Shown here one piece after another: positions 19,607 to 28,633 of a stretch of DNA of 64,000 nucleotides. Position 1 is the first letter of the stretch. Each line of letters starts with the position of its first letter. The notes beneath the pieces are model-generated. The model was not told the DNA's origin and did not search any database. It saw only the letters and a program-made list of their open reading frames with translations. The stretch covers positions 1,488,001 through 1,552,000 of the forward strand of contig NZ_CP133721.1 of NCBI RefSeq assembly GCF_031326205.1, given 5' to 3'. A program made the translations under genes and the position numbers. The DNA is from Flavobacterium sp. 20NA77.7. GTDB taxonomy: Bacteria; Bacteroidota; Bacteroidia; Flavobacteriales; Flavobacteriaceae.

Positions 19607-20665
19607 ATGATCAATTTATTTAATGCACACATTGAAAACCTATCCATTCATAGAGTAGGAAATAAAAGCCGAAACGAATCTATTTTTTTATCTGCCCAGC
19701 CTTATACGTTGAATGACGAAATAATGCCTCTTCTTAAAGAATACTTTTTTAAAGCGTTCAGAGAGAAAGAAGAAAACTATTATCAATTTGCACACGAAGT
19801 TGATTTAGAATATAACGAGTTATATAACTTTGCTACCGAAATTTTTGCAAATCCAACTCAAATCCACGAGGTTTCTAAAAAAATTACCACTCATTTATTT
19901 GAGCAATCTAATCACCCACATATAAAAAACGGAGAAGTTTATGTAGCGTATTTCACGAACACATCTATACAAAACAATGTAGTTGATGCTGTCGGTATTT
20001 TCAAAAGTGAAATCAAAACTGATTTTTTACAGTTTGAAGAACAAGAAGATAATTTAGAAATGGTATTACAACAAGGTATTAATTTAAATAAGTTAGATAA
20101 AGGTTGCATTATTTTTAATTTCAAAAAAGAAGAAGGTTACAAAATTTTATCTGTTGATAGCAATCGTTATGATTCAAAATACTGGTTAGAACACTTCTTA
20201 AATGTTGATGTTTTTCAAGACGAAACGTTCATGACCAAAAAATATTTACAATTTTGCAAAGACTTTGCTAAAGAAGTAGTACTCCCTGCAGAAGACAAAA
20301 AAGAAGAAGTATTGTTTATGAATCGTGCGGTAAATCATTTTGCTAAAAATGACGCTTTTGAAGAAACAGCTTTCTTAAATGAAGTGTTAGACAATCCAGA
20401 TTTAATTCCTGAATTCAAAAATTACAAAGTAGATAGAGGTGCCAAATACAGCATTGAAGACGTATCTAGTTTTCCTATTGCAAACGCTGCCGTTACAGAC
20501 ATTCGTAAAAAATTACGAAATGTAATTGAATTAGACACCAATATTCAAATTAAACTTGATTTTGTTAACCCTGAAAGTGCCGAAAAATTTGTTGAAAAAG
20601 GTTGGGACGAAGAAAAACAAATGTACTATTATTTAGTTTATTTCAATAAAGAGCAAAAATCATAA
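19607..20665 (+). CDS. Nucleoid-associated protein (YejK/NdpA-like)
   Basis: 352 residues of the 37-kDa nucleoid-associated protein family (PF04245), homologous to E. coli YejK. The N-terminus MINLFNAHIENLSIHRVG and the central YVAYFTNTSIQNNVVDAVGIFKS-like stretch (about 105-130) fit. It would bind DNA in the cytoplasm; the exact role is unknown. Downstream of and probably co-transcribed with the acidic pRiA4b ORF-3-like gene. A terminator follows. Confidence 0.88.
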   Translation: MINLFNAHIENLSIHRVGNKSRNESIFLSAQPYTLNDEIMPLLKEYFFKAFREKEENYYQFAHEVDLEYNELYNFATEIFANPTQIHEVSKKITTHLFEQSNHPHIKNGEVYVAYFTNTSIQNNVVDAVGIFKSEIKTDFLQFEEQEDNLEMVLQQGINLNKLDKGCIIFNFKKEEGYKILSVDSNRYDSKYWLEHFLNVDVFQDETFMTKKYLQFCKDFAKEVVLPAEDKKEEVLFMNRAVNHFAKNDAFEETAFLNEVLDNPDLIPEFKNYKVDRGAKYSIEDVSSFPIANAAVTDIRKKLRNVIELDTNIQIKLDFVNPESAEKFVEKGWDEEKQMYYYLVYFNKEQKS

Positions 20666-20694
20666 GACAGTACTATTTTATATAAAACTATTTT

Positions 20695-20727
20695 AAATTC
20701 CTCAGCATAATGTGTTGGGGAATTTTT
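20695..20727 (+). terminator. Intrinsic terminator after the nucleoid-associated protein gene
   Basis: Imperfect stem (AAATTCCTCA with TGGGGAATTT region, one mismatch) followed by a T run, 30 nt after the stop. Confidence 0.7.
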
Positions 20728-20747
20728 GTTTTAATTACGTATATTTG
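20715..20747 (+). promoter_or_regulatory. Promoter of the Nramp gene
   Basis: TTG (20715-20717), 22-nt spacer, TATATTTG (20740-20747), 26 nt before the ATG. The -33 element overlaps the preceding terminator. Confidence 0.6.
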
Positions 20748-20773
20748 TGTAACAACTTATCTACTACATTATT

Positions 20774-22036
20774 ATGATTCATAAAAAAAGTATAGTATCA
20801 AGACTCAAACGCTTTTGGAAAATCCTTGGTCCTGGTCTAGTAACAGGTGCTAGTGATGATGACCCTTCTGGAATTGCTACCTATTCTCAAGCCGGAGCAG
20901 CCTATGGACTAACAACTCTTTGGACTTCAATTGTAGCTTTTCCGCTCATGGCTGCTATCCAACAAATGTGTGCGAGAATAGGTGTTGTTACCACTCAAGG
21001 ATTAACTGGCACCTTAAAAAAACACTATCCCAAACCTATTTTATATACTATGCTAATTTTTAGCTTTCCCGCAATAGTTATGAATATCGGGGCCGATATA
21101 GCAGGCATGGGGGCGGTAGGCAATTTATTATTTCCGAATATAGACGCTTCATTTTTTAGTGTATTTTTTACTATTTTACTATTAGGACTTATTATTTATT
21201 TACCCTATCAAAAAATAGCCTCAGCTCTAAAATACTTATGCATTGTAATGTTAGTCTATTTTATAGTTCCTTTTTTATACAAGCAAGATTTTAAAGAAAT
21301 ACTGAGCGCGACATTTATCCCTAAACTAACATTTGATAAAGAATTTGTTGCCATTTTAGTTGGTATTTTAGGGACTACTATCTCACCCTATCTCTTTTTT
21401 TGGCAAGCTTCTGTGGAGGTGGAAGAAATGAAAAACAAGAAAAAGCATATTGTTGTAAATAAAAAAATCATTCACGACATCAATCAAGATGTAGATTTTG
21501 GCATGACTTTTTCTGGATTTGTGATGTACTTCATTATTTTAACTACTGGAACGGTTTTATTCAAAGCAGGCATTCATCAAATAGACACTGTTGAACAAGC
21601 TGCTTTAGCTTTAAAACCATTAGCAGGCGATTTAGCCTACTTACTTTTCGCTGTGGGAATTATTGGAACGGGCTTAATAGCTATACCTGTTTTAAGCGGA
21701 TCGCTTTCTTATATTTTTACTGAAACATTCGGTTGGGAACAAGGACTCGATAAAAAATTTCATGAAGCAAAAGGTTTTTATCTAATTATTGCTATTTCGC
21801 TAATTTTAGGATTATCACTTAATTATGTCGGTATATCTCCAATAAAAGCATTGATTTATACCGCCATTCTTTATGGTATTACCGCACCAGTACTCATTGC
21901 TATCATTCTACATATTTCAAATAACAAACAAATTATGGGTAAAAATGTAAATGATTTAAAAACTAATATTCTAGGATTTACCGCTTTAATAATTATGACA
22001 ATTGCGGCTGGACTACTTCTTTATTTACAATTTTAA
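20774..22036 (+). CDS. Nramp-family metal transporter, divergent
   Basis: 420 residues with about 11 transmembrane helices in the Nramp (LeuT) fold. The first helix reads GASDDDPSGIATYSQAG in place of the canonical DPGN metal-binding motif. The helix-6 region reads ISPYLFFWQASVEVEEM in place of MPHN. The missing Asn and Met ligands argue against a standard Mn2+/Fe2+ importer. It could carry another divalent ion such as Mg2+, as some Nramp-related clades do, but this is inferred. Monocistronic, with its own promoter. Confidence 0.88.
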   Translation: MIHKKSIVSRLKRFWKILGPGLVTGASDDDPSGIATYSQAGAAYGLTTLWTSIVAFPLMAAIQQMCARIGVVTTQGLTGTLKKHYPKPILYTMLIFSFPAIVMNIGADIAGMGAVGNLLFPNIDASFFSVFFTILLLGLIIYLPYQKIASALKYLCIVMLVYFIVPFLYKQDFKEILSATFIPKLTFDKEFVAILVGILGTTISPYLFFWQASVEVEEMKNKKKHIVVNKKIIHDINQDVDFGMTFSGFVMYFIILTTGTVLFKAGIHQIDTVEQAALALKPLAGDLAYLLFAVGIIGTGLIAIPVLSGSLSYIFTETFGWEQGLDKKFHEAKGFYLIIAISLILGLSLNYVGISPIKALIYTAILYGITAPVLIAIILHISNNKQIMGKNVNDLKTNILGFTALIIMTIAAGLLLYLQF

Positions 22037-22141
22037 AAAATAAAAATTAACATTTGTTCGACATGTTTATCAATAAGATATCACGAAATTTAATTTAATA
22101 CCTAAATCAATCATCTGTATTATCAACCAAATCTATTCGCT

Positions 22142-22861
22142 ATGAAAAAAGCAATTGTTATAGGAGCTACTTCTGGTATTGGAAAAGCTTTGGCACGAGT
22201 ATTAGCAAAAGAAAATTACAGTGTAGGTATTACAGGTAGGCGAACTCACCTATTACAAGAATTGAAAAATGAAAATCCAAGTGCTTTCTTTGATTACACT
22301 ATAGATAATTCAGATTTAACAACTGTTAAAGAAAAACTTGAATCATTACAACAACAATTAGGCGAAATAGATTTAATTGTTCTCTCGGCTGGGGTAGGTT
22401 TTGAAAATCCAGATTTTGAGTTCGAAAAAGAAACACAAACCATTCAAACCAATGTTTTAGGTTTTACAGCTGTTGCAGAATGGGCGTATTCTTTATTTAC
22501 AAAACAAAAAAAAGGGCACTTAGTCGTGATTTCTTCTATAGCAGGTTTAAGAGGAAATCCTGATGCTACAAGCTATTTCGCCTCAAAAGCCTACCAAATA
22601 AACTTTACGGAAGGCCTACAAAAAAAAGCAATTCTATCAAAATTACCAATTACAATAACAGACTGTAGACCTGGCTTCGTAGCTACTAAGATGGCACTAG
22701 GAGATGGTATTTTTTGGATGGCTTCACCAGAAAGAGCAGCACATCAAATTTATACAGCTATAAAAAGTAAACGAAAAGTTGCCTATATTACTAAACGTTG
22801 GTATTTAATTGCATTACTTTTAAAATGTGCACCAAAATTTCTGTATGCTAAATATAATTAA
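22142..22861 (+). CDS. Short-chain dehydrogenase/reductase (SDR)
   Basis: 239-residue classical SDR. NAD(P) motif GATSGIGKALA (residues 8-18, TGxxxGxG type), NAG-like LSAGVG, catalytic Ser in VVISSIAG, and the YFASK catalytic Tyr/Lys pair around 150. Gly-Arg-Arg after the second strand suggests NADP(H) preference. Substrate unknown. The C-terminus is short with a terminal hydrophobic YLIALLLKCAPKFLY stretch that could bind membrane. A single gene with a 105-nt upstream spacer. Confidence 0.92.
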   Translation: MKKAIVIGATSGIGKALARVLAKENYSVGITGRRTHLLQELKNENPSAFFDYTIDNSDLTTVKEKLESLQQQLGEIDLIVLSAGVGFENPDFEFEKETQTIQTNVLGFTAVAEWAYSLFTKQKKGHLVVISSIAGLRGNPDATSYFASKAYQINFTEGLQKKAILSKLPITITDCRPGFVATKMALGDGIFWMASPERAAHQIYTAIKSKRKVAYITKRWYLIALLLKCAPKFLYAKYN

Positions 22862-22923
22862 CATAAATTTTGTAACATTCTATTTCCTTTGTAGTCTAAT
22901 TCTGTAATCAAATTAAACATACC

Positions 22924-23814
22924 TTGGAAACAATATTAAAAATTTCAAACCTTCACAAGAAATACAAAAATGTTCATGCGGTTAACAACGTTTCGTTAGA
23001 AATTCACAAAGGCAATGTATACGGCATCTTAGGACCTAATGGCTCTGGAAAATCTACCACGTTAGGAATTGTCCTAAATGTAGTAAACAAAACTTCTGGC
23101 GACTTTGAATGGTTTGATGGAAAAAGCAGCACCCATGATGCCTTAAAAAAAGTGGGCGCTATCATTGAACGTCCAAATTTTTACCCGTATATGACCGCTG
23201 GTGAAAACTTAAAACTAGTTTGCAAAATTAAAGATATTCCGTTTACAAAAATTAATGAAAAACTAGAATTGGTAGGCCTTTTAGACAGAAAAGACAGCAA
23301 ATTTAAAACGTTTTCATTAGGCATGAAACAACGTTTAGCAATTGCATCTGCCTTGTTAAATGATCCCGAAATATTAATTTTAGACGAACCCACAAATGGT
23401 TTAGACCCTCAAGGAATAAGACAAATTAGAGATTTAATTAATCTAATAGCACAACAAGGAACCACTATATTACTAGCTTCGCATTTACTGGATGAGGTAG
23501 AAAAAGTTTGCTCTCATGTCATTGTGCTTCGCTACGGCGTTACACTTTACCAAGGAACGGTTGATGGAATGCTTGCCAATGAAGGGTATTTTGAATTAGA
23601 AGCAGCAAATCAAGAAAAACTTATACAAGTTATTACAGCACATCCCGCGGTTGAAAAAACAGTACAACAAGATACTAAAGTATTAGTTTACTTAAAAAGT
23701 CCATTAGAAGCAGAAGAGTTAAACACGTATCTTTTTAATAAACAAGTTGTACTCTCGCATTTAGCTAAACGTAAAACAAGTTTAGAAGAACAATTTTTAA
23801 AATTAACAAACTAA
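22924..23814 (+). CDS. ABC transporter ATP-binding protein (ABC-2 export type)
   Basis: 296 residues. Walker A GPNGSGKST (about 40), signature FSLGMKQRL, Walker B ILILDEPTNGLDPQG, and H-loop ASHLLDEV. The C-terminal ~80 residues are the accessory domain found in bacitracin/multidrug-type exporters. The start codon is TTG at 22924 (TTG GAA ACA ATA): no in-frame ATG precedes the first domain strand. It forms an exporter with the permease gene 20 nt downstream. Substrate unknown; single ATPase plus single permease resembles BcrAB-type systems. Confidence 0.93.
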   Translation: METILKISNLHKKYKNVHAVNNVSLEIHKGNVYGILGPNGSGKSTTLGIVLNVVNKTSGDFEWFDGKSSTHDALKKVGAIIERPNFYPYMTAGENLKLVCKIKDIPFTKINEKLELVGLLDRKDSKFKTFSLGMKQRLAIASALLNDPEILILDEPTNGLDPQGIRQIRDLINLIAQQGTTILLASHLLDEVEKVCSHVIVLRYGVTLYQGTVDGMLANEGYFELEAANQEKLIQVITAHPAVEKTVQQDTKVLVYLKSPLEAEELNTYLFNKQVVLSHLAKRKTSLEEQFLKLTN

Positions 23815-23834
23815 TTCGTAAAACCATAATTTAG

Positions 23835-24671
23835 ATGAAACGGTTACTTAGCATAGAATTACAAAAAATTTGGCAAAATAGATCTAGTAAAATATTAGTT
23901 ATACTCTATTTTGCTGTATTAAGCTTTATTGCACTTATTGCTTCTATTGAAATTGAAATAGGCCCCATAAAATTGTATTTTGCCGATATGGGCATTTTTA
24001 ACTTTCCTTATATTTGGCATTTCAACACTTATATTGCTGCTTTTTTTAAAATATTTTTAGCGGTAGTAATTGTTTCCATGATGGCTAATGAGTACAGCTA
24101 TGGCACCCTTAAGCAAAATTTAATTGATGGCATGAGTAAAAAAGAATTCATTTTATCAAAATTCTATACAATCTTATTTTTTGCGTTCATATCTACTGCC
24201 TTTGTTTTTAGTATGAGTCTGCTATTAGGATATTCTTTTTCTGCTTTTAACGAAATTGGAATTGTCTTTTCTGACTTAAGTTATCTAGTTGCCTATTTTA
24301 TAAAACTAACTGCTTTCTTCACCTTTTGTTTATTTTTAGGTCTATTAATTAGAAAATCTGCCTTTGCGCTTGGTTTCTTATTTGTTTGGTTTATAGGTGA
24401 AAACATATCCTATGGTATTTTAGGAAGATTTGTTTTCAATGATTTTGATACAGCTTATCAAATTAAACGTTTTTACCCGCTTGAAGCCATGAATAACCTT
24501 ATTGTTGAACCTTGGACACGATTAAAAGCAGTAAAAACATTAAGTTCTCAAATTGGAGAAGAAATCACCAAGCAATATAACGTTACATTTACTAATGTAC
24601 TCATTGTAATTGGTTGGACGCTCATTTTCTTATTTTTATCTTATTATATCGTTAAAAAAAGAGATTTATAG
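23835..24671 (+). CDS. ABC-2 type permease
   Basis: 278 residues with six predicted transmembrane helices. A cytoplasmic N-terminus (MKRLLSIELQKIWQNRSSK) is typical of ABC-2 permeases, followed by MMANEYSYGTLKQNLIDGMSKKEF, the usual loop after helix 2 with a TLKQ core. It pairs with the ATPase upstream, 20 nt away. The T9SS cargo gene begins 15 nt after its stop. Confidence 0.9.
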   Translation: MKRLLSIELQKIWQNRSSKILVILYFAVLSFIALIASIEIEIGPIKLYFADMGIFNFPYIWHFNTYIAAFFKIFLAVVIVSMMANEYSYGTLKQNLIDGMSKKEFILSKFYTILFFAFISTAFVFSMSLLLGYSFSAFNEIGIVFSDLSYLVAYFIKLTAFFTFCLFLGLLIRKSAFALGFLFVWFIGENISYGILGRFVFNDFDTAYQIKRFYPLEAMNNLIVEPWTRLKAVKTLSSQIGEEITKQYNVTFTNVLIVIGWTLIFLFLSYYIVKKRDL

Positions 24672-24686
24672 TATCTTTGCGATGCT

Positions 24687-26681
24687 ATGAAAAAAATAGT
24701 TTCCCTTATTCTCGTTTGTAGTTTTACAGCCGTTTTTGGACAACAAATAACTGTATCATCAAGCTATACCGCACAACAATTAGTGGAAAATATATTGATT
24801 AATAATCCATGTATTCAAGTATCTAATGTTTCTGTAAGTGGTGGAAATTTTACTACCGGAGAAAAAAGTTATGGCTATTTTAATGCTAACTCCACTATTC
24901 TTCCGTTTCAAGAAGGTGTTTTACTTACTACAGGAAAACTAAATAATGCTGTGGGCCCTAATTCAAATTTTGCTGATGACGGTGGAAGTATGGGATGGAA
25001 TGGTGATTCAGATCTGAATACGGCACTAAATTTATCTAACACATTTAATGCAACAGTACTTGAATTTGATTTTGTGTCTTTAGCTAACAACATTCGTTTT
25101 GAATATATTTTTGCCTCCGAACAATATTTATCTAATCCATCACCCAATCAATGTAATTATACTGATGGTTTTGCTTTTTTACTAAAAGAAGCGACCGCTT
25201 CAACCTACCAAAACCTAGCGGTAATACCTAACACCGCAATACCTGTAAAAGTAAACACCGTTAGAGGAAATGGAACAATTTGTCCTGCAGCCAATTCGGC
25301 TTATTTTGACGCTTTTAATAATGGAAGTTACCCCACTACATTTGATGGACAAACAAAAATACTTACGGCACAAGCAACTGTTATACCTAACACGCCATAC
25401 CATATTAAATTAGTAATTGCAGATGAAGGCAATTACAGATATGATTCAGGTATATTTTTACGAGCAGGCAGTTTTGATGCTACAAAATATCTAGGTGAAA
25501 ACAGATTACTTGCAACCAATAATCCTTTGTGCGCAAATGAAACGCTTATACTTGACGCCACAGAAACAGCAGCCACAAATTACCAATGGTTTTTAAATGG
25601 CACAGCTATTAGCGGCGCTAACAACCCTACCTATACAGTAACACAAACTGGTATTTATAGTGTTGAAATAACTGTAAATACTACTTGTATAATTACGGGG
25701 CAAATTGAAATTGAAACTGCACCCAATTTAATACTAAATCAAACTTCTTTTTCGGTATGTGATACAGACACTGACGGAGTAGCGCCCTTTGATTTGAATG
25801 TAATAAAAAATCAACTGTTTACCAATTTACCAAGCAATATAAATATAGATTTTTACATTGTACCAAATGGATCAACACCACTTCCAATTACATTTACAAA
25901 TACCGTCCCTTTTCAACAAACCATTTATGCGCTTATTACCAATTATCCTTCATGTTATACACCATATCCTATTCAACTAACCGTACATACATTTAGCACT
26001 TTATTTCCAACAGAAGTTAAATTAGTGTGCAACAATCAACCCATAGAATTAGTTGCTCCTTCAGGCTATTCAAATTACAATTGGAACACCAATCCACCTC
26101 AACAAAGTACTTCTATTTTTGTTTCAAATGCAGGAACTTATATGGTGAATTTTACAAATAGTAATGGTTGTTCGCAATCAAAAACCTATCTTGTTGAAAC
26201 TTCAGAAATCGCTTTAATAGAAGATATTGAAACGACTGACTTTGAAGATGTTACACAAGCAATGATACGTGTTTCGGGAAATGGCATTTATGAATATGCG
26301 ATTAACGGAAGTCCATTTCAAAACACCCCGTTTTTTACACTAACCGAACCTGGAGAATACACTGCCATAGTGAATGATACAAGAGGATGCGGAAGTGTGT
26401 CAAAAACGTTTTATGTATTAAATTATCCTAAATTTTTTACCCCAAACGGAGACAGTTACAATGATTTATGGCAAATTAAAAATTTAGACAAAAAAGGATG
26501 GGGTTCTAGTAAAATTTATATTTTTGATAGATACGGTAAATTACTCAAACAGTTAAAACCGGCAGAAGACGGTTGGGATGGTACATTCAACAACCATAAC
26601 CTTCCCGCAACTGACTATTGGTTTGTGTTAGCCTTACCAAATGGCAAAACAATACGAAGTCATTTTACCTTAAAACGTTAA
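24687..26681 (+). CDS. Secreted choice-of-anchor L protein with T9SS type B sorting domain
   Basis: 664 residues. Signal peptide ending near VFGQQ. An N-terminal choice-of-anchor L domain (about 25-265) contains YTAQQLVENIL and EFDFVSLANNIRFEYIFASEQY. Ig-like or SprB-type modules follow. The C-terminal ~90 residues are a gliding-motility-associated type B sorting domain: PKFFTPNGDSYNDLW, YIFDRYGKLL, GWDGTFNNHNLPATDYWF. It would be exported by T9SS to the surface. A TATCTTTG box (24672-24679) ends only 7 nt before the ATG, suggesting a nearly leaderless own transcript, though no -33 element is evident. Confidence 0.93.
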   Translation: MKKIVSLILVCSFTAVFGQQITVSSSYTAQQLVENILINNPCIQVSNVSVSGGNFTTGEKSYGYFNANSTILPFQEGVLLTTGKLNNAVGPNSNFADDGGSMGWNGDSDLNTALNLSNTFNATVLEFDFVSLANNIRFEYIFASEQYLSNPSPNQCNYTDGFAFLLKEATASTYQNLAVIPNTAIPVKVNTVRGNGTICPAANSAYFDAFNNGSYPTTFDGQTKILTAQATVIPNTPYHIKLVIADEGNYRYDSGIFLRAGSFDATKYLGENRLLATNNPLCANETLILDATETAATNYQWFLNGTAISGANNPTYTVTQTGIYSVEITVNTTCIITGQIEIETAPNLILNQTSFSVCDTDTDGVAPFDLNVIKNQLFTNLPSNINIDFYIVPNGSTPLPITFTNTVPFQQTIYALITNYPSCYTPYPIQLTVHTFSTLFPTEVKLVCNNQPIELVAPSGYSNYNWNTNPPQQSTSIFVSNAGTYMVNFTNSNGCSQSKTYLVETSEIALIEDIETTDFEDVTQAMIRVSGNGIYEYAINGSPFQNTPFFTLTEPGEYTAIVNDTRGCGSVSKTFYVLNYPKFFTPNGDSYNDLWQIKNLDKKGWGSSKIYIFDRYGKLLKQLKPAEDGWDGTFNNHNLPATDYWFVLALPNGKTIRSHFTLKR

Positions 26682-26693
26682 AATAAAAACCAA

Positions 26694-27062
26694 ATGAGAA
26701 ACGTATTTTTTATTTTTATTGGAGGAGGCCTTGGAAGTACACTTCGGTATGCTATTAGTTATTTTTTTGCTAAAAATCAAGGAAATCAATTTCCTTGGGC
26801 TACCTTTGTAGCAAATGGATTAGGCTGTTTAGTAATTGGTCTCCTTTTTGGATACTTCCAAAAAAATAATGTACAAAACGACAGCTTAAAATTATTTTTA
26901 ACCGTTGGTTTTTGCGGTGGATTTACTACGTTTTCGGCCTTAAGTCTAGAAAATTTCCAATTCATTCAAAATCAACACTATAATTTAGCAACAATCTATA
27001 CAACAACCTCATTAGTTATTGGCTTACTAGCCGTTTACGCAGGTTTTAAACTATCAAATTAA
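26694..27062 (+). CDS. crcB: Fluoride channel CrcB/Fluc
   Basis: 122 residues, four transmembrane helices. The motif GFCGGFTTFSALSLENFQ (about 73-90) includes the Gly-rich turn and Phe/Thr/Ser lining of the fluoride path, and GGGLGSTLRY is the N-terminal signature. It expels F- as an antiparallel dimer. The stop overlaps the next ATG by one base (27062). No fluoride riboswitch is possible in the 12-nt upstream gap. Confidence 0.95.
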   Translation: MRNVFFIFIGGGLGSTLRYAISYFFAKNQGNQFPWATFVANGLGCLVIGLLFGYFQKNNVQNDSLKLFLTVGFCGGFTTFSALSLENFQFIQNQHYNLATIYTTTSLVIGLLAVYAGFKLSN

Positions 27063-28075
27063 TGTTAGAATCACATCAAATAAGCACACTCAAGTCACTT
27101 TTAGAAACACCTAAACGTATTAGTATTATTCCGCACAGAAATGTGGATGGTGATGCTATGGGTTCAACTCTTGGACTTTACAACATTCTCAAACAACTCA
27201 ACCATCAAGTTACTGTAGTGGTGCCAAACGACATTCCTGAATACTTAAAGTGGCTTCCAGGAACAGACAATACAATTGTATTTGAAGGGAACGAAACAAA
27301 CAACGCGACTAGAATTTTAGAAGAAAGCGAACTCATTTTTACGTTAGATTTTAATGCATTGCATAGAACAGGAGAGCAAATGGAACGTGTTTTAAAAACA
27401 CTACCCGCTACTTTTGTAATGATTGATCATCATGAAAAACCAGATACCTATGCCGCATTTACATTTTCGAGCACCACGTATGGTTCAACGTGTCAAATGG
27501 TATATGACTTTATCCAAGATTTAAACCTAAGCCACTACATAAACAAAGACGTGGCAAATTGTCTATATACAGGAATTGCAACAGATTCTGGCGGATTTAG
27601 ATTTCCAAGAACAACAGGCGACACGCATCGTATTGTAGCAGATTTAATTGACAAAGGTGCCGAAAACACCCAAATCTACATTAACTTGTATGACAATTCT
27701 AACTACAATCGCTTACAATTATTAGGTCGTGCTTTACAAAACCTACGTGTATTACCTCAATACAACACCAGCTATATTGCGCTTTCACAAGATGATTTAG
27801 ACGAATTCAACTATGAAAAAGGCGATACGGAAGGTATTGTAAATTATGGTTTAACAATAAAAGATGTTGATTTTACTGCTTTTTTCTCTGAAAATAAAGA
27901 TGAAAAAATAATTAAAATATCGTTCCGCTCACAAGGCGACTTTGATGTAAACCAACTTGCACGTAAACACTTTAATGGTGGCGGGCACATAAATGCAGCA
28001 GGTGGCAAATCTTTTGACACTTTAGAAGAAACAATCAATAAATTTATTGCTATTTTAGCAACTGAAAAAAAATAA
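27062..28075 (+). CDS. DHH-family phosphoesterase (NrnA-like oligoribonuclease/pAp phosphatase)
   Basis: 337 residues. DHH motifs: HRNVDGDAMGS (about 21-31), LDFNALHRTG, MIDHHEKPD with the namesake DHH-type triad as DHH, and the DHHA1 motif GGGHINAAGG near residue 305-315. It degrades short RNA/c-di-nucleotide products and probably pAp. Translationally coupled to crcB. gldI starts 2 nt after the stop. The association with crcB and gldI looks operonic. Confidence 0.94.
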   Translation: MLESHQISTLKSLLETPKRISIIPHRNVDGDAMGSTLGLYNILKQLNHQVTVVVPNDIPEYLKWLPGTDNTIVFEGNETNNATRILEESELIFTLDFNALHRTGEQMERVLKTLPATFVMIDHHEKPDTYAAFTFSSTTYGSTCQMVYDFIQDLNLSHYINKDVANCLYTGIATDSGGFRFPRTTGDTHRIVADLIDKGAENTQIYINLYDNSNYNRLQLLGRALQNLRVLPQYNTSYIALSQDDLDEFNYEKGDTEGIVNYGLTIKDVDFTAFFSENKDEKIIKISFRSQGDFDVNQLARKHFNGGGHINAAGGKSFDTLEETINKFIAILATEKK

Positions 28076-28077
28076 CT

Positions 28078-28629
28078 ATGTTTTTAAAAAACTATTTTAC
28101 TTTATTCCTTTTGGGAATAGCACTTACAGGCTGTTCAGAGCAACAAGCCCGTAAACCTATTTCACAATCTACAGGAACTTTTATGAAAGAATCTATCAAG
28201 AGAAATAAAAAATTGGTAGCTAATGAAGAAGATTTAATTAAAAAAGAAATTAAAAAAGATACAGCACACGCCTATATTGCCTCTGAAAAAGGATATTGGT
28301 ACACTTACGAAACCTTAGGAGAAGGCAAAACAGCTCCTGTTAGAGGAGATATTGCTTATTTTGATTATGAAATTACAGATTTGTATGGAAATGTAATTTA
28401 TTCAAAAGAAGAATTAAAACCACAAACCTACTACGTAGACAAAGAAAATATCATGATTGGTTTAAGACACGGTATTAAACTGATGCACAAAGGCGATAAA
28501 GTGAAATTCTACTTTACTTCGCATTTAGCGTATGGCTATCATGGTGACAACGATAAAATTGGCACTAACCAACCGATAATTTGTATTGTAAGTTTAACAG
28601 ATATTAAAAAAGACGAATCACAACCTTAA
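28078..28629 (+). CDS. gldI: Gliding motility-associated peptidyl-prolyl isomerase GldI
   Basis: 183-residue lipoprotein (signal ending ALTGCSEQQ) with one FKBP domain (about 75-180) whose core is VRGDIAYFDYEITDLYGNVIYS, FTSHLAYGYHGDN. GldI is required for gliding in F. johnsoniae, presumably for folding T9SS or gliding components in the periplasm. First of three consecutive isomerase genes. The spacing is 2 nt from the DHH gene and 4 nt to the next isomerase. Confidence 0.93.
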   Translation: MFLKNYFTLFLLGIALTGCSEQQARKPISQSTGTFMKESIKRNKKLVANEEDLIKKEIKKDTAHAYIASEKGYWYTYETLGEGKTAPVRGDIAYFDYEITDLYGNVIYSKEELKPQTYYVDKENIMIGLRHGIKLMHKGDKVKFYFTSHLAYGYHGDNDKIGTNQPIICIVSLTDIKKDESQP

Positions 28630-28633
28630 CATT

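Noticed and set aside
22037..22141. Possible riboswitch in the spacer before the SDR gene
   Set aside because: No stable paired structure or known aptamer motif is seen in this AT-rich gap.
26682..26693. Fluoride riboswitch before crcB
   Set aside because: Only 12 nt separate the genes, too short for the aptamer.
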